This document shows positions 27,229 to 36,301 of a stretch of 64,000 nt of DNA, piece by piece. The stretch is from Alkalibacterium olivapovliticus (GTDB taxonomy: Bacteria; Bacillota; Bacilli; Lactobacillales; Carnobacteriaceae_A). How positions within the stretch are numbered: position 1 is the stretch's first letter; every line of letters starts with the position of its first letter. The stretch covers positions 1 through 64,000 of the forward strand of contig NZ_PVTO01000009.1 of NCBI RefSeq assembly GCF_003003275.1, in the 5' to 3' direction. Below the pieces are notes generated by a model. That model was not told the DNA's origin. It saw only the letters and a program-made list of their open reading frames with translations, and did not search any database. The translations under genes and the position numbers were made by a program.

Positions 27229-27663
27229 TTATTTGTTCGATCCTGTTAAAATTTCTTCCAGCACACCTCTGAGTTTCGTGGAAGAAGTGCCTTTAGTATA
27301 AGGGAAGTAGACAATATCTGTTCCAACTTCTGCAAATTCTTTTTCGAATTTGTTCCATTTTTCAGTTCCCTGCCAGTCACTACCCACAAACATGACGTCA
27401 AATTTGTGCGCTTCCCATGCAGCCATTTTGTCCATATCTTCCTGAGCCACGACTTTGTCGACATAACGAATCGCTTCAACGATTGCCATGCGCTCATCAT
27501 GTGGAATAATGGCCTGTTTGTTTTTGTATGAAACCAGTTCATCTGTCGTCACCCCGACGATCAGGTAGTCACATTGCGATTTTGCATTTTTCAAAATATT
27601 TAAATGTCCGATATGAAACATATCATAGACACCTGTTGTGTACCCTATTTTATACTTTTTCAT
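27229..27663 (-). CDS. Glycerol-3-phosphate cytidylyltransferase-like (TagD family)
   Basis: A 144-residue nucleotidyltransferase of the cytidylyltransferase superfamily. IGYTTGVYDMFHIGHLNILKNAK holds the HxGH motif, RMAIVEAIRYVDKV the family helix, and FPYTKGTSSTKLR the RTxGISTT-equivalent (here KGTSSTK). TagD enzymes make CDP-glycerol from CTP and glycerol-3-phosphate. With two LicD genes next to it, a CDP-glycerol donor for phosphotransfer is likely. Other members use ethanolamine-P or different polyol phosphates, so the substrate is not certain. Its ATG abuts the stop of the HIT gene, with AGGAGC inside that gene. Confidence 0.8.
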   Translation of the reverse strand: MKKYKIGYTTGVYDMFHIGHLNILKNAKSQCDYLIVGVTTDELVSYKNKQAIIPHDERMAIVEAIRYVDKVVAQEDMDKMAAWEAHKFDVMFVGSDWQGTEKWNKFEKEFAEVGTDIVYFPYTKGTSSTKLRGVLEEILTGSNK

Positions 27664-28104
27664 TTAAGACGCTCCTAGGTTTTTCTTTATTTCGTCAGCT
27701 ATTGTATTCATTTCATCATCACTCAGCTTCTCTCCTGCTAATTCAGGTGGTTTCGGCCAATTCTGATCCTTATAAGTTCTGCCATTCAACTCTACTGATT
27801 GCTCATATCTCGGAAAGACATGATAGTGGACTTGTTTATCCACCATCATCAGCATTAAATAATTCATGATATCATGATTAAACGTCTTCTTTAGTGTCTC
27901 TTCGATCACGTTTACTGCCTGTTTCATATCAGCAAACTCTTCCTCAGTTACCTCAGAGAGTACTGGGCATTCTCTTTTTAAAGAAAGGACGCCTGCCCCT
28001 ACTGTTCCCTGAACTGGGCGAAGGGACCAGATCCAGAAATCTGTCTCAAAAAGAGTATAGTCACTGATTTTAAATTTTTCATTAAATGCCTTTAGTTCGT
28101 TCAT
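27664..28104 (-). CDS. HIT-superfamily protein
   Basis: A 146-residue protein with a HIT-like C-terminal motif QVHYHVFPRY: the first two histidines of the HxHxH triad are present and the third position is Phe. GTVGAGVLSLKR and EEFADMKQAVNVIEETLKKTF fit the strand and helix before the motif. HIT proteins hydrolyse or transfer nucleotide phosphates. Its stop touches the start of the TagD-like gene, which argues for a job in the same nucleotide-glycerol step, for example recycling CMP compounds, but that is inference. Confidence 0.68.
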   Translation of the reverse strand: MNELKAFNEKFKISDYTLFETDFWIWSLRPVQGTVGAGVLSLKRECPVLSEVTEEEFADMKQAVNVIEETLKKTFNHDIMNYLMLMMVDKQVHYHVFPRYEQSVELNGRTYKDQNWPKPPELAGEKLSDDEMNTIADEIKKNLGAS

Positions 28105-28217
28105 TCGTCTTCACTCCTCAGAAATATCTAGCGTAGATAGTATAAGTATAAAGGTTCAACAGTTAATTTATCAACTTTTCTCTTTTTGTGAACGGACAAT
28201 AGGCTATTGATTTATTT

Positions 28218-29069
28218 TTAAATAGTTGTATCAAAAATGATTCGGGCTGGTGCATGTGTCTGGCGCTTGTCTTCCGGTGGCAACTCCATATAGTTTTCAC
28301 TGAATATGCGCTTTAGGACGACTTCGTACTCTCCGGGCACATCAAAGGAACGGCCTTCAAATTCTAATTGCTTAGGTGGATGATAGACATCTTTAGGCAT
28401 GGTTTGTTTCTTGAAGTTATACTGACTCCCTACATTAATGTAATAATCAGATTCAGCATTCCCCAGAGATGTAATGATTCGTTTCTGCCACATCAGGATC
28501 TGATGAGTCGAAAATGGTTTAAATAAAGTCGCTACGGTGTTTTTGACCAGATACTTGCCTTTACTTCCGGTGTCTTTTGAGAACAGTGCCGTTGTCTTGA
28601 AATCCGCAATTTTTCTCAACAGTTTTGCCAGCTTAACTTTACGTCCTTGCCCTTTATGATCAGGTTCCTGTGCATGATCCAACGGGAATATATCGATAAA
28701 TATCCCCCGGTGACTCTCAACATAACGAGTCGGCAGATCATCATACAAGGTTAAATTTTTACGCAGCTTAGCAAATGGAAGCCAATAGTTCTCGTCTGTC
28801 TCGATCGACTGAATGACATATTTAGTCTGTGCTTCTTCATGAAACAACTTAATGAAGCGTTGGTAATCGTCTCGGGGCATGACCACATCCAGGTCATCGT
28901 CCCATGGAATGAATCCTTTATGCCTAACTGCACCCAGTAATGTACCTCCGATCAGAAAGTAGCTTAACTGATGTGTTTTACAGAAGGCATCAAAATCGCT
29001 CATGATTTCTAAAAGTGTTATTTTTAATTGTTCTAAAGTCTCGTCTGAAATAGCTGTAGTTTCTGTCAT
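28218..29069 (-). CDS. LicD-family phosphotransferase
   Basis: A 283-residue LicD protein. LIGGTLLGAVRHKGFIPWDDDLDVVMPRDDYQRF (about 42-76) is the diagnostic block with the metal-binding DDDxD, followed by ESHRGIFIDIFPLDH. LicD enzymes are nucleotidyltransferase-fold enzymes that move phosphocholine or polyol phosphates from a CDP donor to a glycan. No choline kinase genes are present; the neighbouring TagD-like gene suggests glycerol phosphate. It is a distant paralogue of the protein at 30257-31114. Confidence 0.88.
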   Translation of the reverse strand: MTETTAISDETLEQLKITLLEIMSDFDAFCKTHQLSYFLIGGTLLGAVRHKGFIPWDDDLDVVMPRDDYQRFIKLFHEEAQTKYVIQSIETDENYWLPFAKLRKNLTLYDDLPTRYVESHRGIFIDIFPLDHAQEPDHKGQGRKVKLAKLLRKIADFKTTALFSKDTGSKGKYLVKNTVATLFKPFSTHQILMWQKRIITSLGNAESDYYINVGSQYNFKKQTMPKDVYHPPKQLEFEGRSFDVPGEYEVVLKRIFSENYMELPPEDKRQTHAPARIIFDTTI

Positions 29070-29186
29070 TATAATGACTCCTCGTTTTCAATTCATTTTC
29101 AAACCTATCTTATTCTATTAGCAAATACTAAAAAGGTCAACTTTTCTTTTGTTAAAATTCTTTAATAGTGCCGATGATATTACTTG

Positions 29187-30212
29187 TTACCGCTCGATTA
29201 TGGATACCAGCCAGAAATAAACTTTGGCAGAATCCGTAAACGCTCTAACTTTTCTCTTCATTATAAGGTAACCCAGAACGTTCGATGTTCGGCTGTATCG
29301 TCTGAACCAGGGGGTGAGCTCCTGAACGAGTGTGTCATTGATAAGTCGCGCGCTTAACATCCGCTTTTCTCTTCTGGTCAAAGGGGCTTCTGAAGCGAAA
29401 TAATTTTTTAAAACAGTAAAGAATTTTTTTGAGAAGTAATGGTTTAACGTTTCTTCGTTCGTATGCGTCCACTTGTCATGATCGATTAAGAACGCTTTTG
29501 ACTTCAGGTAAGTCAGTTTACGGTACTCAAACAAATCCGGTTGATACGTTTTAGTCAGGGACTGTTCATTATCTTTCACATGCTCGATTACGGGTTTATC
29601 TATCAGCGTTAGTTTGTCGATCTGCTTTAAATAGGCCAGATTAAACAGCAGGTCTTCTCCAATTTTCACTGAATCATCAAATGCCAGACCTTCCACTTTC
29701 TCTGAACGGTACAGCTTATGCCAGAGGTAATGGACCAGTTGCGAATCAAACAGTTCACTATACTGATCTAAAAAAGCATCTTTCGAATACTTTCCCGCTA
29801 ACAAGCCCGGTGTCACCTGATTCGTGCTGTGCAGATCATGAGCCCGTTTTACATTTTCATACCCTGCAATCACTAAATCAGCGTCTTTTATAGCTTCATG
29901 CATCAACTCAACGGCATTAGTCTTAAACGTATCATCCGAGTCAATAAAGGTGACAAACGATCCTGTCATCTCTCTCAGACCCAGGTTCCTGGCAGTAGAA
30001 GGTCCGGCATTCTCCTGCACGAAATACTTCACTCTAGGATCATCTGCATACCTTTCACACAGTCTATCAGTTTTATCAGTTGATCCGTCATTAATCACGA
30101 TCAGCTCTATGGCTTTATAAGTCTGATTCAACACACTGTTGATACTTGTTTCGATTGTTTCTTCAGCGTTGTAAACAGGCATAATAATGGACACTAACGC
30201 TTGTCTGTTCAT
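29187..30212 (-). CDS. Glycosyltransferase family 2
   Basis: A 341-residue GT-A enzyme: SIIMPVYNAEETIETSINSVLNQ, VINDGSTDKTDRLC, FVTFIDSDDTFK and VKIGEDLLFNLAYLKQ. The late basic helix-rich region (KREKR, RFRRYSR) may contact the membrane. Same arrangement as the GT2 at 26205-27224, including LVHYLWHKLY versus LIHYVWNKCY, so the pair probably arose by duplication and may add successive identical or similar sugars. Confidence 0.87.
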   Translation of the reverse strand: MNRQALVSIIMPVYNAEETIETSINSVLNQTYKAIELIVINDGSTDKTDRLCERYADDPRVKYFVQENAGPSTARNLGLREMTGSFVTFIDSDDTFKTNAVELMHEAIKDADLVIAGYENVKRAHDLHSTNQVTPGLLAGKYSKDAFLDQYSELFDSQLVHYLWHKLYRSEKVEGLAFDDSVKIGEDLLFNLAYLKQIDKLTLIDKPVIEHVKDNEQSLTKTYQPDLFEYRKLTYLKSKAFLIDHDKWTHTNEETLNHYFSKKFFTVLKNYFASEAPLTRREKRMLSARLINDTLVQELTPWFRRYSRTSNVLGYLIMKRKVRAFTDSAKVYFWLVSIIER

Positions 30213-30256
30213 TTTAAAGCTCCCCTTATTCTTCGCGCTTGACTGGCGTCCGTATT

Positions 30257-31114
30257 TTAGTCGTTGTCAAAAGCAATTTTGATGACACCGTGATGGGATT
30301 CTCTCTCTTCTTCTGGCGGTAAAGAAAGGTAGTCTCCATACAATTGGGTCAGCACTTTATCATAGCTGCGTGGTATCGGGAAACTATGGCCTTCAAACGG
30401 ACCTGGAATAGTGTCATAAAATGCTTCTCTCTTTATTTTATACGCATGAAACCGTTTCTTTGTTGCCCCGTTGGTTAAATGAGAAACATAGGGTGTCTCT
30501 TTGTGATTTAAGAGAGTAGCCACTTTCTCATGAAGTCTGTCGGTCACATATTTAGGAATGATTTTAGAGACGACATATAATCCGTAACGGACAACTTTTT
30601 TCTTTTTATTCTGCTCTCTTTGACAGTTTTCAATTGCACGGGCATTATTCAAACGCCACAAGTTGTTGTACAGCATCTGATAGACCTTGCGGTGCAGCTC
30701 TCCTTTGATTGTATCCGGCTCTATGTTATCCAGTGGCATGATACTGATCGGTATGCCGTGGTGCATATTGAACGGCTCATACAGTTCCTGGAGCATGACT
30801 GTATTGTTCTTCCGGAGTCGACCGGACTGCTTATAGTACTCAGGGTCGGTTTCATACGTCTGCAGAAAATAACGCTCATTCAGTTCCTGTGGAACTACCT
30901 CTTTAAAGCGTTCATAATCTTTCCTTAATATGGCCAGATCGATATCATCGTCCCATGGTATAAACCCTTCATGTCTAATGGAGCCTAACAACGTCCCCGC
31001 AAACAGCTGATAGGGAATATCATGCTTCCTGCAGATACGATCAAACTCGATCAGGATCTCCAGTTGTGTCTCTTGTAGTTGTCTTAATGTATCATTTGTG
31101 AACTGGTGTGTCAT
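30257..31114 (-). CDS. LicD-family phosphotransferase (first gene of cluster B)
   Basis: A 285-residue LicD protein: IPYQLFAGTLLGSIRHEGFIPWDDDIDLAILRKDYERF is the metal-site block, then PFNMHHGIPISIMPLDNIEP. Start chosen at 31114, five bases after AGAGGG; the longer open frame has no ribosome site. Together with the LicD at 28218 it gives the cluster two phosphotransfer steps from a CDP-linked donor, for instance two decorated sugars per repeat. Confidence 0.87.
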   Translation of the reverse strand: MTHQFTNDTLRQLQETQLEILIEFDRICRKHDIPYQLFAGTLLGSIRHEGFIPWDDDIDLAILRKDYERFKEVVPQELNERYFLQTYETDPEYYKQSGRLRKNNTVMLQELYEPFNMHHGIPISIMPLDNIEPDTIKGELHRKVYQMLYNNLWRLNNARAIENCQREQNKKKKVVRYGLYVVSKIIPKYVTDRLHEKVATLLNHKETPYVSHLTNGATKKRFHAYKIKREAFYDTIPGPFEGHSFPIPRSYDKVLTQLYGDYLSLPPEEERESHHGVIKIAFDND

Positions 31115-31257
31115 CGAAACCCTCTTCCTAGTATAAATCGTAATAGAATTTACTCTTAATAACTGATTATTTGTCCTGCTTATCTCTTTTAATAGTAACA
31201 TACTGGCTAATCATTACTAACTGTTATTAATGACTTCTTCTCACTTAATGCCAAAAA

Positions 31258-31289
31258 AAGAGGACACGACTGATTGTCTTGTCCTCTTT
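31258..31289 (-). terminator. Terminator after the LysM/GW hydrolase
   Basis: AAGAGGACA and TGTCCTCTT arms with T run on the minus strand side, 17 bases after the hydrolase stop. It separates that gene from cluster B. Confidence 0.85.
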
Positions 31290-31305
31290 CCATCTATTAA
31301 CCTAA

Positions 31306-33864
31306 TTATCTGATGATCGCTCTTCTATCTACCCATCCAAAGTTTCTGCCATTGATTTGTATCAATGCGTATGAACCTGTCTGGCTAGTTACACGTACTG
31401 TCTGTCCTGAATAGAACTGTGTACGTGAAATTCTTCTGTGACCGGCTACTCCCCATGGTAATGTATCCAGAGTATACCCACTTCTCAATGTAGCTGTATA
31501 ATTGACAGTGCTTGCTGCAGAGTAATTCTGTCTGACAGGAACACCGTCTAAAGCTGCTTTGTCCACCCAGCCAAGTCGTGTCCCATTAACCGTTACTAAT
31601 GCATAAGAACCTGTTTCATGAGTAACCTGTACGCGTGTACCAACACGGTTGTTCGTGCGGTCGACACGCTGGAATCCAGCTGTACCCCATGGAAGTGAAT
31701 CCATTGAATAGCCGCTGCGCGCTATAGTCGCTGTATAATCAACCGGAAAACTGTTTGAAACGTTTTGAACTTCGATTGCTCTTCGAACTGAACGATGATC
31801 TGCCCATCCGATTAACTGACCATTTTGTTGAAGTAACACGTAATTTCCATTTTTTGTTTCCTGAACAACTCTAGCCTCTTGACCGCGATACTGAGTCGTA
31901 TTGCTTAAACGAACAAATCCGTTAGTTCCCCATGGTTGAGAATCAAGTGAATAACCCCCATTTTGAACGATAACATCGTAGCTGATATCAATACCATTTG
32001 AAATTCTTCTGGCATTAGTATTCACGGCTCTATGGTCTACCCAGCCTAATAATTCACCATTCAGTTCAATCAGCAGGTATGCTCCGTTTTGAGCTTCTCT
32101 AACGACATTAACCAATTGATCAGCATGAACTTCGGTTCTTCCCAAACGCTGGAAACCGTTCATTCCCCAAGGCATAGTATCGATTGAATAACCTGTACGT
32201 AATATTCCTGAGTAATTTACTGTTCTGGAGTTTGAAATGTTTTCTACTAATTTAGGAGTTAAATCTTCTACTTGAATATTATCGTATTGTGTCAGATTAA
32301 ACTGATTGATAATACGTCTGATTGCAGCGAAATAATTCGGATCAGTTGCATATCCTCTTAATCCACCTCTATCCAAAACATCAAAAACAGATGTAGTAGT
32401 GGATCTCCATGTACCAGCATAGTAACGTCTGTCCCAAGACAATCCTCTTCTTAGCAGATTAGCGTAATCCTGCAATGAGGCATCATAAGAAGGATAATGT
32501 CTGAATCCAGCTAATACATCAACTCTTACGCCGTTGTAGACTTCCCAAGTCCACATTAAAGTAGAGTTGCCGTTATGGGTGCCTTTTATTCCACTTAAAT
32601 TATGATAAGGGGGTGAAGCCAATGAACTTCTTCCGTAGGCACTTTCATGAGCTGCCTGAGCAATCATTAGTGAAGCATATAACCCTTCTTCTCCATCCTG
32701 ATTTGCAATCGCAATTGCTCGCGGTGCAATTTCATCTATGAATCCTTGATTAGTTGTAAAGACGGGAGTTGCTCCACCTTTATATAATCTACTTTGATCA
32801 GCTGCCGACAGCGATCTCTCTACTCCACGGCGTGTGACTGCTAACTGAGTTCCTACTGATAAAGAATTAATGTTTGACACATGACCATTCCACTCTCTCA
32901 ATTGTGCTTGACTTAAATTGAAAGAAGTAGCAATTGCTCCAAATGTGTCACCAGCTCTGACGGTATACAAACCATCACTGTGCGTACGAGTAGTAGATGA
33001 AAAAGTCATAAAGTTAAATGTCTGGAAAGTAGGGGCTACTTCTTCTTCCCCGTGCAGTAAAGATTCTACTTCAGAAGACCGTTCAAACGCTACAGGCTCT
33101 TCTTCACTTTCAGATCCTTCTTCTGACTCGACTTCTGCTTCTTCCTCTTCGTTTTCTTTAACTGATTCTTTTTCAGTATCAGTTTCTGCACTTTCTTCAA
33201 CGACGTCTTCTGTAATCGTCTCTTCTTCATATTCGACTTCTTCTGATACTGTTTCTTCTGATTCCTCAAGGACTGTTTCAAGTTCTTCTACTTCTTCGAT
33301 TTCTTCTATTAAATCAGCTTCTTCAACACTTTCTTCTGAGTCAGTTGTTTCTTCTAAAACTTCTTCAGGAATTTCCTCTTTTTCTAATGAAGAGACATCT
33401 TCATTATATGTATCAGAAAGATCTGCTAGTAATACTAACTCTTCAACTGGGATAGAAATTTCTTCTACTACTTCACCAGCAGATAAAATTTCAATTGAGA
33501 GCTTTTCACCCTGAATTTCCTGGTTTAACGTTAGGACGACGTTAAACTCTTCGTTTTCGTCTATACTGACTGATTCTTCATTGATTGAAATATTCAAGGC
33601 ATATGTATTACTACCACCAACCAACACTAAATTTCCATCTGCGTCCTTACTTATGTATATATCTGCTAAAAATGCTTGTACATTCTCATCGGTGACCTCC
33701 ACCACTTCTGCTAATGACACACTACTGTCTAAGTTAAATTCCATCTTGTTTTCGTCTTGAATCAGATCAAGTACAAAAGGTGCTCCTGCTAAAACTGAAG
33801 GCGCTCCTGAGGAGAAAGCAAGTATACCTGTCGATACAACACTAAACCATTTCTTTTTAATCAT
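31306..33864 (-). CDS. Secreted LysM-glucosaminidase with acidic linker and four GW modules
   Basis: An 852-residue wall hydrolase from the ATG at 33864, six bases after AAGGAGG. Signal peptide (about 1-27), N-domain like that of the amidase at 17694-20519, a Glu-rich linker (about 170-270), one LysM (YTVRAGDTFGAIATSFNLSQ), a GH73-type glucosaminidase domain with the catalytic Glu in AQAAHESAYGRSSLA and the YHNLSGIKG and YATDPNYF motifs, then four GW repeats ending in GWVDRRAIIR. It would cut peptidoglycan glycan strands, complementing the amidase. The shared architecture suggests both descend from one GW-anchored ancestor and bind the same wall polymer. Confidence 0.92.
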   Translation of the reverse strand: MIKKKWFSVVSTGILAFSSGAPSVLAGAPFVLDLIQDENKMEFNLDSSVSLAEVVEVTDENVQAFLADIYISKDADGNLVLVGGSNTYALNISINEESVSIDENEEFNVVLTLNQEIQGEKLSIEILSAGEVVEEISIPVEELVLLADLSDTYNEDVSSLEKEEIPEEVLEETTDSEESVEEADLIEEIEEVEELETVLEESEETVSEEVEYEEETITEDVVEESAETDTEKESVKENEEEEAEVESEEGSESEEEPVAFERSSEVESLLHGEEEVAPTFQTFNFMTFSSTTRTHSDGLYTVRAGDTFGAIATSFNLSQAQLREWNGHVSNINSLSVGTQLAVTRRGVERSLSAADQSRLYKGGATPVFTTNQGFIDEIAPRAIAIANQDGEEGLYASLMIAQAAHESAYGRSSLASPPYHNLSGIKGTHNGNSTLMWTWEVYNGVRVDVLAGFRHYPSYDASLQDYANLLRRGLSWDRRYYAGTWRSTTTSVFDVLDRGGLRGYATDPNYFAAIRRIINQFNLTQYDNIQVEDLTPKLVENISNSRTVNYSGILRTGYSIDTMPWGMNGFQRLGRTEVHADQLVNVVREAQNGAYLLIELNGELLGWVDHRAVNTNARRISNGIDISYDVIVQNGGYSLDSQPWGTNGFVRLSNTTQYRGQEARVVQETKNGNYVLLQQNGQLIGWADHRSVRRAIEVQNVSNSFPVDYTATIARSGYSMDSLPWGTAGFQRVDRTNNRVGTRVQVTHETGSYALVTVNGTRLGWVDKAALDGVPVRQNYSAASTVNYTATLRSGYTLDTLPWGVAGHRRISRTQFYSGQTVRVTSQTGSYALIQINGRNFGWVDRRAIIR

Positions 33865-34024
33865 TATTTCCTCCTTGATTTTACAATCATTAAATTTTGA
33901 TAACAGAAAAAGTATATCATAAATATACATGAATCTATGCTGAATTCTAATAAAAATTGATTATTTCATTCTTAAATTTCAAAGTTCTGTAACAATTAGA
34001 AACAAAACGGATTAATCATGTACT

Positions 34025-34053
34025 AAAAAAAGCTAGCTTAAGCTAGCCTTTTG
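34025..34053 (-). terminator. Terminator at the end of cluster C
   Basis: GCTAGCTT-AAGCTAGC palindrome with A run before and TTTT after, directly downstream of the Wzz-like gene stop. Confidence 0.8.
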
Positions 34054-34078
34054 AGTACATCATTAAGTTAACATATTT

Positions 34079-35185
34079 CTAATAATTAAGAATGGTTACA
34101 GGAGCAGTGGTCCTACTCAACTGTATACGCTGATTTTTATACCAGTCTTTGGTGGATTTATTCTGTTCTATTAATATTATAACTTCATCAAACTGAACGT
34201 CTGAAGGGCATTCTGCGAAGTCCCTAAAGAATAAAATTTCATTTCCACTTTGATGCTCTTTTTTCTCTTCAGTCAATAGATTAGAGACTGTATCCAACTC
34301 AAACTGTGATAAAACTATTTTTTTCTTTTGTGGGAACCTGCTTATAGAATGAGCTAATTTAACTTGTTTTTCTTCGGTGCTGATACCTCTTAACTGATTA
34401 AAATACAAAATAGTATCGGAATCGTTCTCTTCCAGTTCATACATAAATGGTATTTCTTTACTGAGCATGGTTTTAAACAATACAATTATAACGCCCGTTA
34501 TAAATCCAATAATTACTGTAACAACAAAGCCTATCACTGCCCTAATAGGACTAATGTACTGGATCTGAGCAAGAGCTAGATCCATCCATGTTTCTGTTTC
34601 AACCAGGAACGGCTCATCATCCATCATATAGATAACCTTATCATCTAATGCGACAATAAGTCCTTCTTCCTGTATAGCGTCATAATAAGCCTGTGCTATT
34701 ACCCTGTTGTCCTCAACATCAGCTGTCCCTACCACGACTTCCAGTATGCGTGTACTAGAATCTTCTGAAACTTCTACAGCCAGCTCAGCCGAAGGTAATA
34801 ATTCCCTTCCAACCCTAGCCTCTATATAAGAAACAACTTCCTCGCTGATTAAAAATTCTGTTATTAAGTTGGGATAATTATAAAATGTCTGATCTTCTCT
34901 CTCAATCAAAACACCAAATGCATATCGTTCCTCTTCCAGTGCCTCTTCAATGTTTCTAATGTCAGCGGTGCTGACTTCTTCCGGTTCTCTTTCGAGTATC
35001 TCTACAATTTCTTCTTGAGACAAAAACTCTTCCTCTTCTTCTCTTGTCTCAGTAAAAGTTGAATAAATACTATATGCAATTAGCACCATAAAGAGAAGTA
35101 CAAAAACGCCTACAGTGATGACTATAGTTTTTCGACCGTTTTTTATATAACCTATTACTTCATCTTTCGTTGGAATATTTTTCAA
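34079..35185 (-). CDS. Wzz-like chain-length protein with degenerate kinase-like tail
   Basis: A 368-residue protein with two membrane helices (about 18-41 and 217-241) enclosing an acidic external domain, the topology of Wzz/CpsC co-polymerases. Unlike CpsC, it has a cytoplasmic tail of about 125 residues. The tail ends FDEVIILIEQNKSTKDWYKNQR...APVTILNY, resembling the closing region of BY-kinases (FDxVILVV...TTK..., then APVLG.VLN), but no Walker A, Walker B or Tyr cluster is visible. It begins with TTG after GGAG and its start overlaps the TGA of the GT4 gene. It is last in cluster C, which has no kinase. The kinase-like reading is inference from weak similarity. Confidence 0.6.
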   Translation of the reverse strand: MKNIPTKDEVIGYIKNGRKTIVITVGVFVLLFMVLIAYSIYSTFTETREEEEEFLSQEEIVEILEREPEEVSTADIRNIEEALEEERYAFGVLIEREDQTFYNYPNLITEFLISEEVVSYIEARVGRELLPSAELAVEVSEDSSTRILEVVVGTADVEDNRVIAQAYYDAIQEEGLIVALDDKVIYMMDDEPFLVETETWMDLALAQIQYISPIRAVIGFVVTVIIGFITGVIIVLFKTMLSKEIPFMYELEENDSDTILYFNQLRGISTEEKQVKLAHSISRFPQKKKIVLSQFELDTVSNLLTEEKKEHQSGNEILFFRDFAECPSDVQFDEVIILIEQNKSTKDWYKNQRIQLSRTTAPVTILNY

Positions 35186-36285
35186 TTAGCGATCTCCTCA
35201 CCTAAATAAATAGATTGCATCAAATCAGCAGTGTATTGTTTGCCATATTGTTTCATCTCCGGTAACGGGTTGTTTCCTAAAGGCTCATTTATAATTGACT
35301 GAGCCCAGTCGCGAGGACTAGTTTGAAGTGACTCAAATATGACGTTCTCTGATAGTACTGTCTCTCTTGAAACCTCTTTTGATAAGACTAATTTCAAACC
35401 AGCTGCCTGCGCTTCTACAGCTGAAATAGGCAATCCTTCGTATAAAGACGGCATCACCAAGACATCCATCGCATTCAGTATTCGCGGAATATCATCTCTG
35501 ACACCCATAAAACAAACGGCTTCCGTTAAATTTAAACGATTAACTTTTTCTTTTATCTCTTCTTCAAGAGACCCTTCTCCTATCAGCAAGAGAGTGCTCT
35601 CAGGTTTGATCTGAATGATCTCATTGAAAATATCGATTAAAAAACTATGGTTTTTCTGTTTTTCAAATCGTCCTATGTTTCCTATAACAAAGTGTTCTTC
35701 AGAGATACCCAATTTCCGTCTGCTCTCATTTTTGCTCTCAGGGAAAGCCTGATACAGCTGGAGATCGATTCCGTTAGGCACAAAAATAAAAGGCTGATGT
35801 TCTCCAAATAAGCCTACACCTGCTTCCGTTGAACAGGCTAGAAAATCAGTTGCATATTTAAATAACCATTTATCCAAAAATTTACGGGCGGTTTTAAACA
35901 CAATTGAATCGTTCCCATCAGTAGTGGCATGGCTGTGTGCAATTCGTTTAGCTATCCCTGAATTATAGGCAAGTCTTAAATTAAGGCCTCCACCAAAGAA
36001 GACTTCATTATGAACGATGTCAAAATGATGATCATGCAGCAGTTTCTTTACTGCTTTAATATAACCCAACGGGTGCTTTTTCGGGTTTGGAACTGAAAAG
36101 ATTCTACCACCTAACCGTTCAATCTCTTTATTATATGGGGTAACATCTTTGAAATCATGATAAATCAGAAAGTCAAACTGAATTTTACTGCGATCGATAT
36201 TTCGATAGGTGTTCATCATGAACGTTTCTGCTCCGCCTTTTCCCATTCTTCCTTGGAAATGTAATACTCTTAATGGTTCACTCAC
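35182..36285 (-). CDS. Glycosyltransferase family 4 (EpsF-like)
   Basis: A 367-residue GT-B retaining transferase. MGKGGAETFMMNTYRNID near the start, HSHATTDG, the donor-domain IGNIGRFEKQKNHSFLIDIF (about 200), and VLVMPSLYEGLPISAVEAQAAG with the ExxxE-like motif near residue 280. GTG start with AAGGAG upstream. It is co-translated with the Wzz-like gene by a four-base overlap. Its donor is probably a UDP-sugar; identity unknown. Confidence 0.9.
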   Translation of the reverse strand: MSEPLRVLHFQGRMGKGGAETFMMNTYRNIDRSKIQFDFLIYHDFKDVTPYNKEIERLGGRIFSVPNPKKHPLGYIKAVKKLLHDHHFDIVHNEVFFGGGLNLRLAYNSGIAKRIAHSHATTDGNDSIVFKTARKFLDKWLFKYATDFLACSTEAGVGLFGEHQPFIFVPNGIDLQLYQAFPESKNESRRKLGISEEHFVIGNIGRFEKQKNHSFLIDIFNEIIQIKPESTLLLIGEGSLEEEIKEKVNRLNLTEAVCFMGVRDDIPRILNAMDVLVMPSLYEGLPISAVEAQAAGLKLVLSKEVSRETVLSENVIFESLQTSPRDWAQSIINEPLGNNPLPEMKQYGKQYTADLMQSIYLGEEIAN

Positions 36286-36301
36286 AATATAATCTCCTTT
36301 T

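Noticed and set aside
32918-33514. 198-residue Ser-rich open frame on the plus strand
   Set aside because: It is the complement of the Glu-rich linker of the glucosaminidase; GAA/GAG codons read as TTC/CTC or shifted TCT on the other strand give artificial Ser runs.
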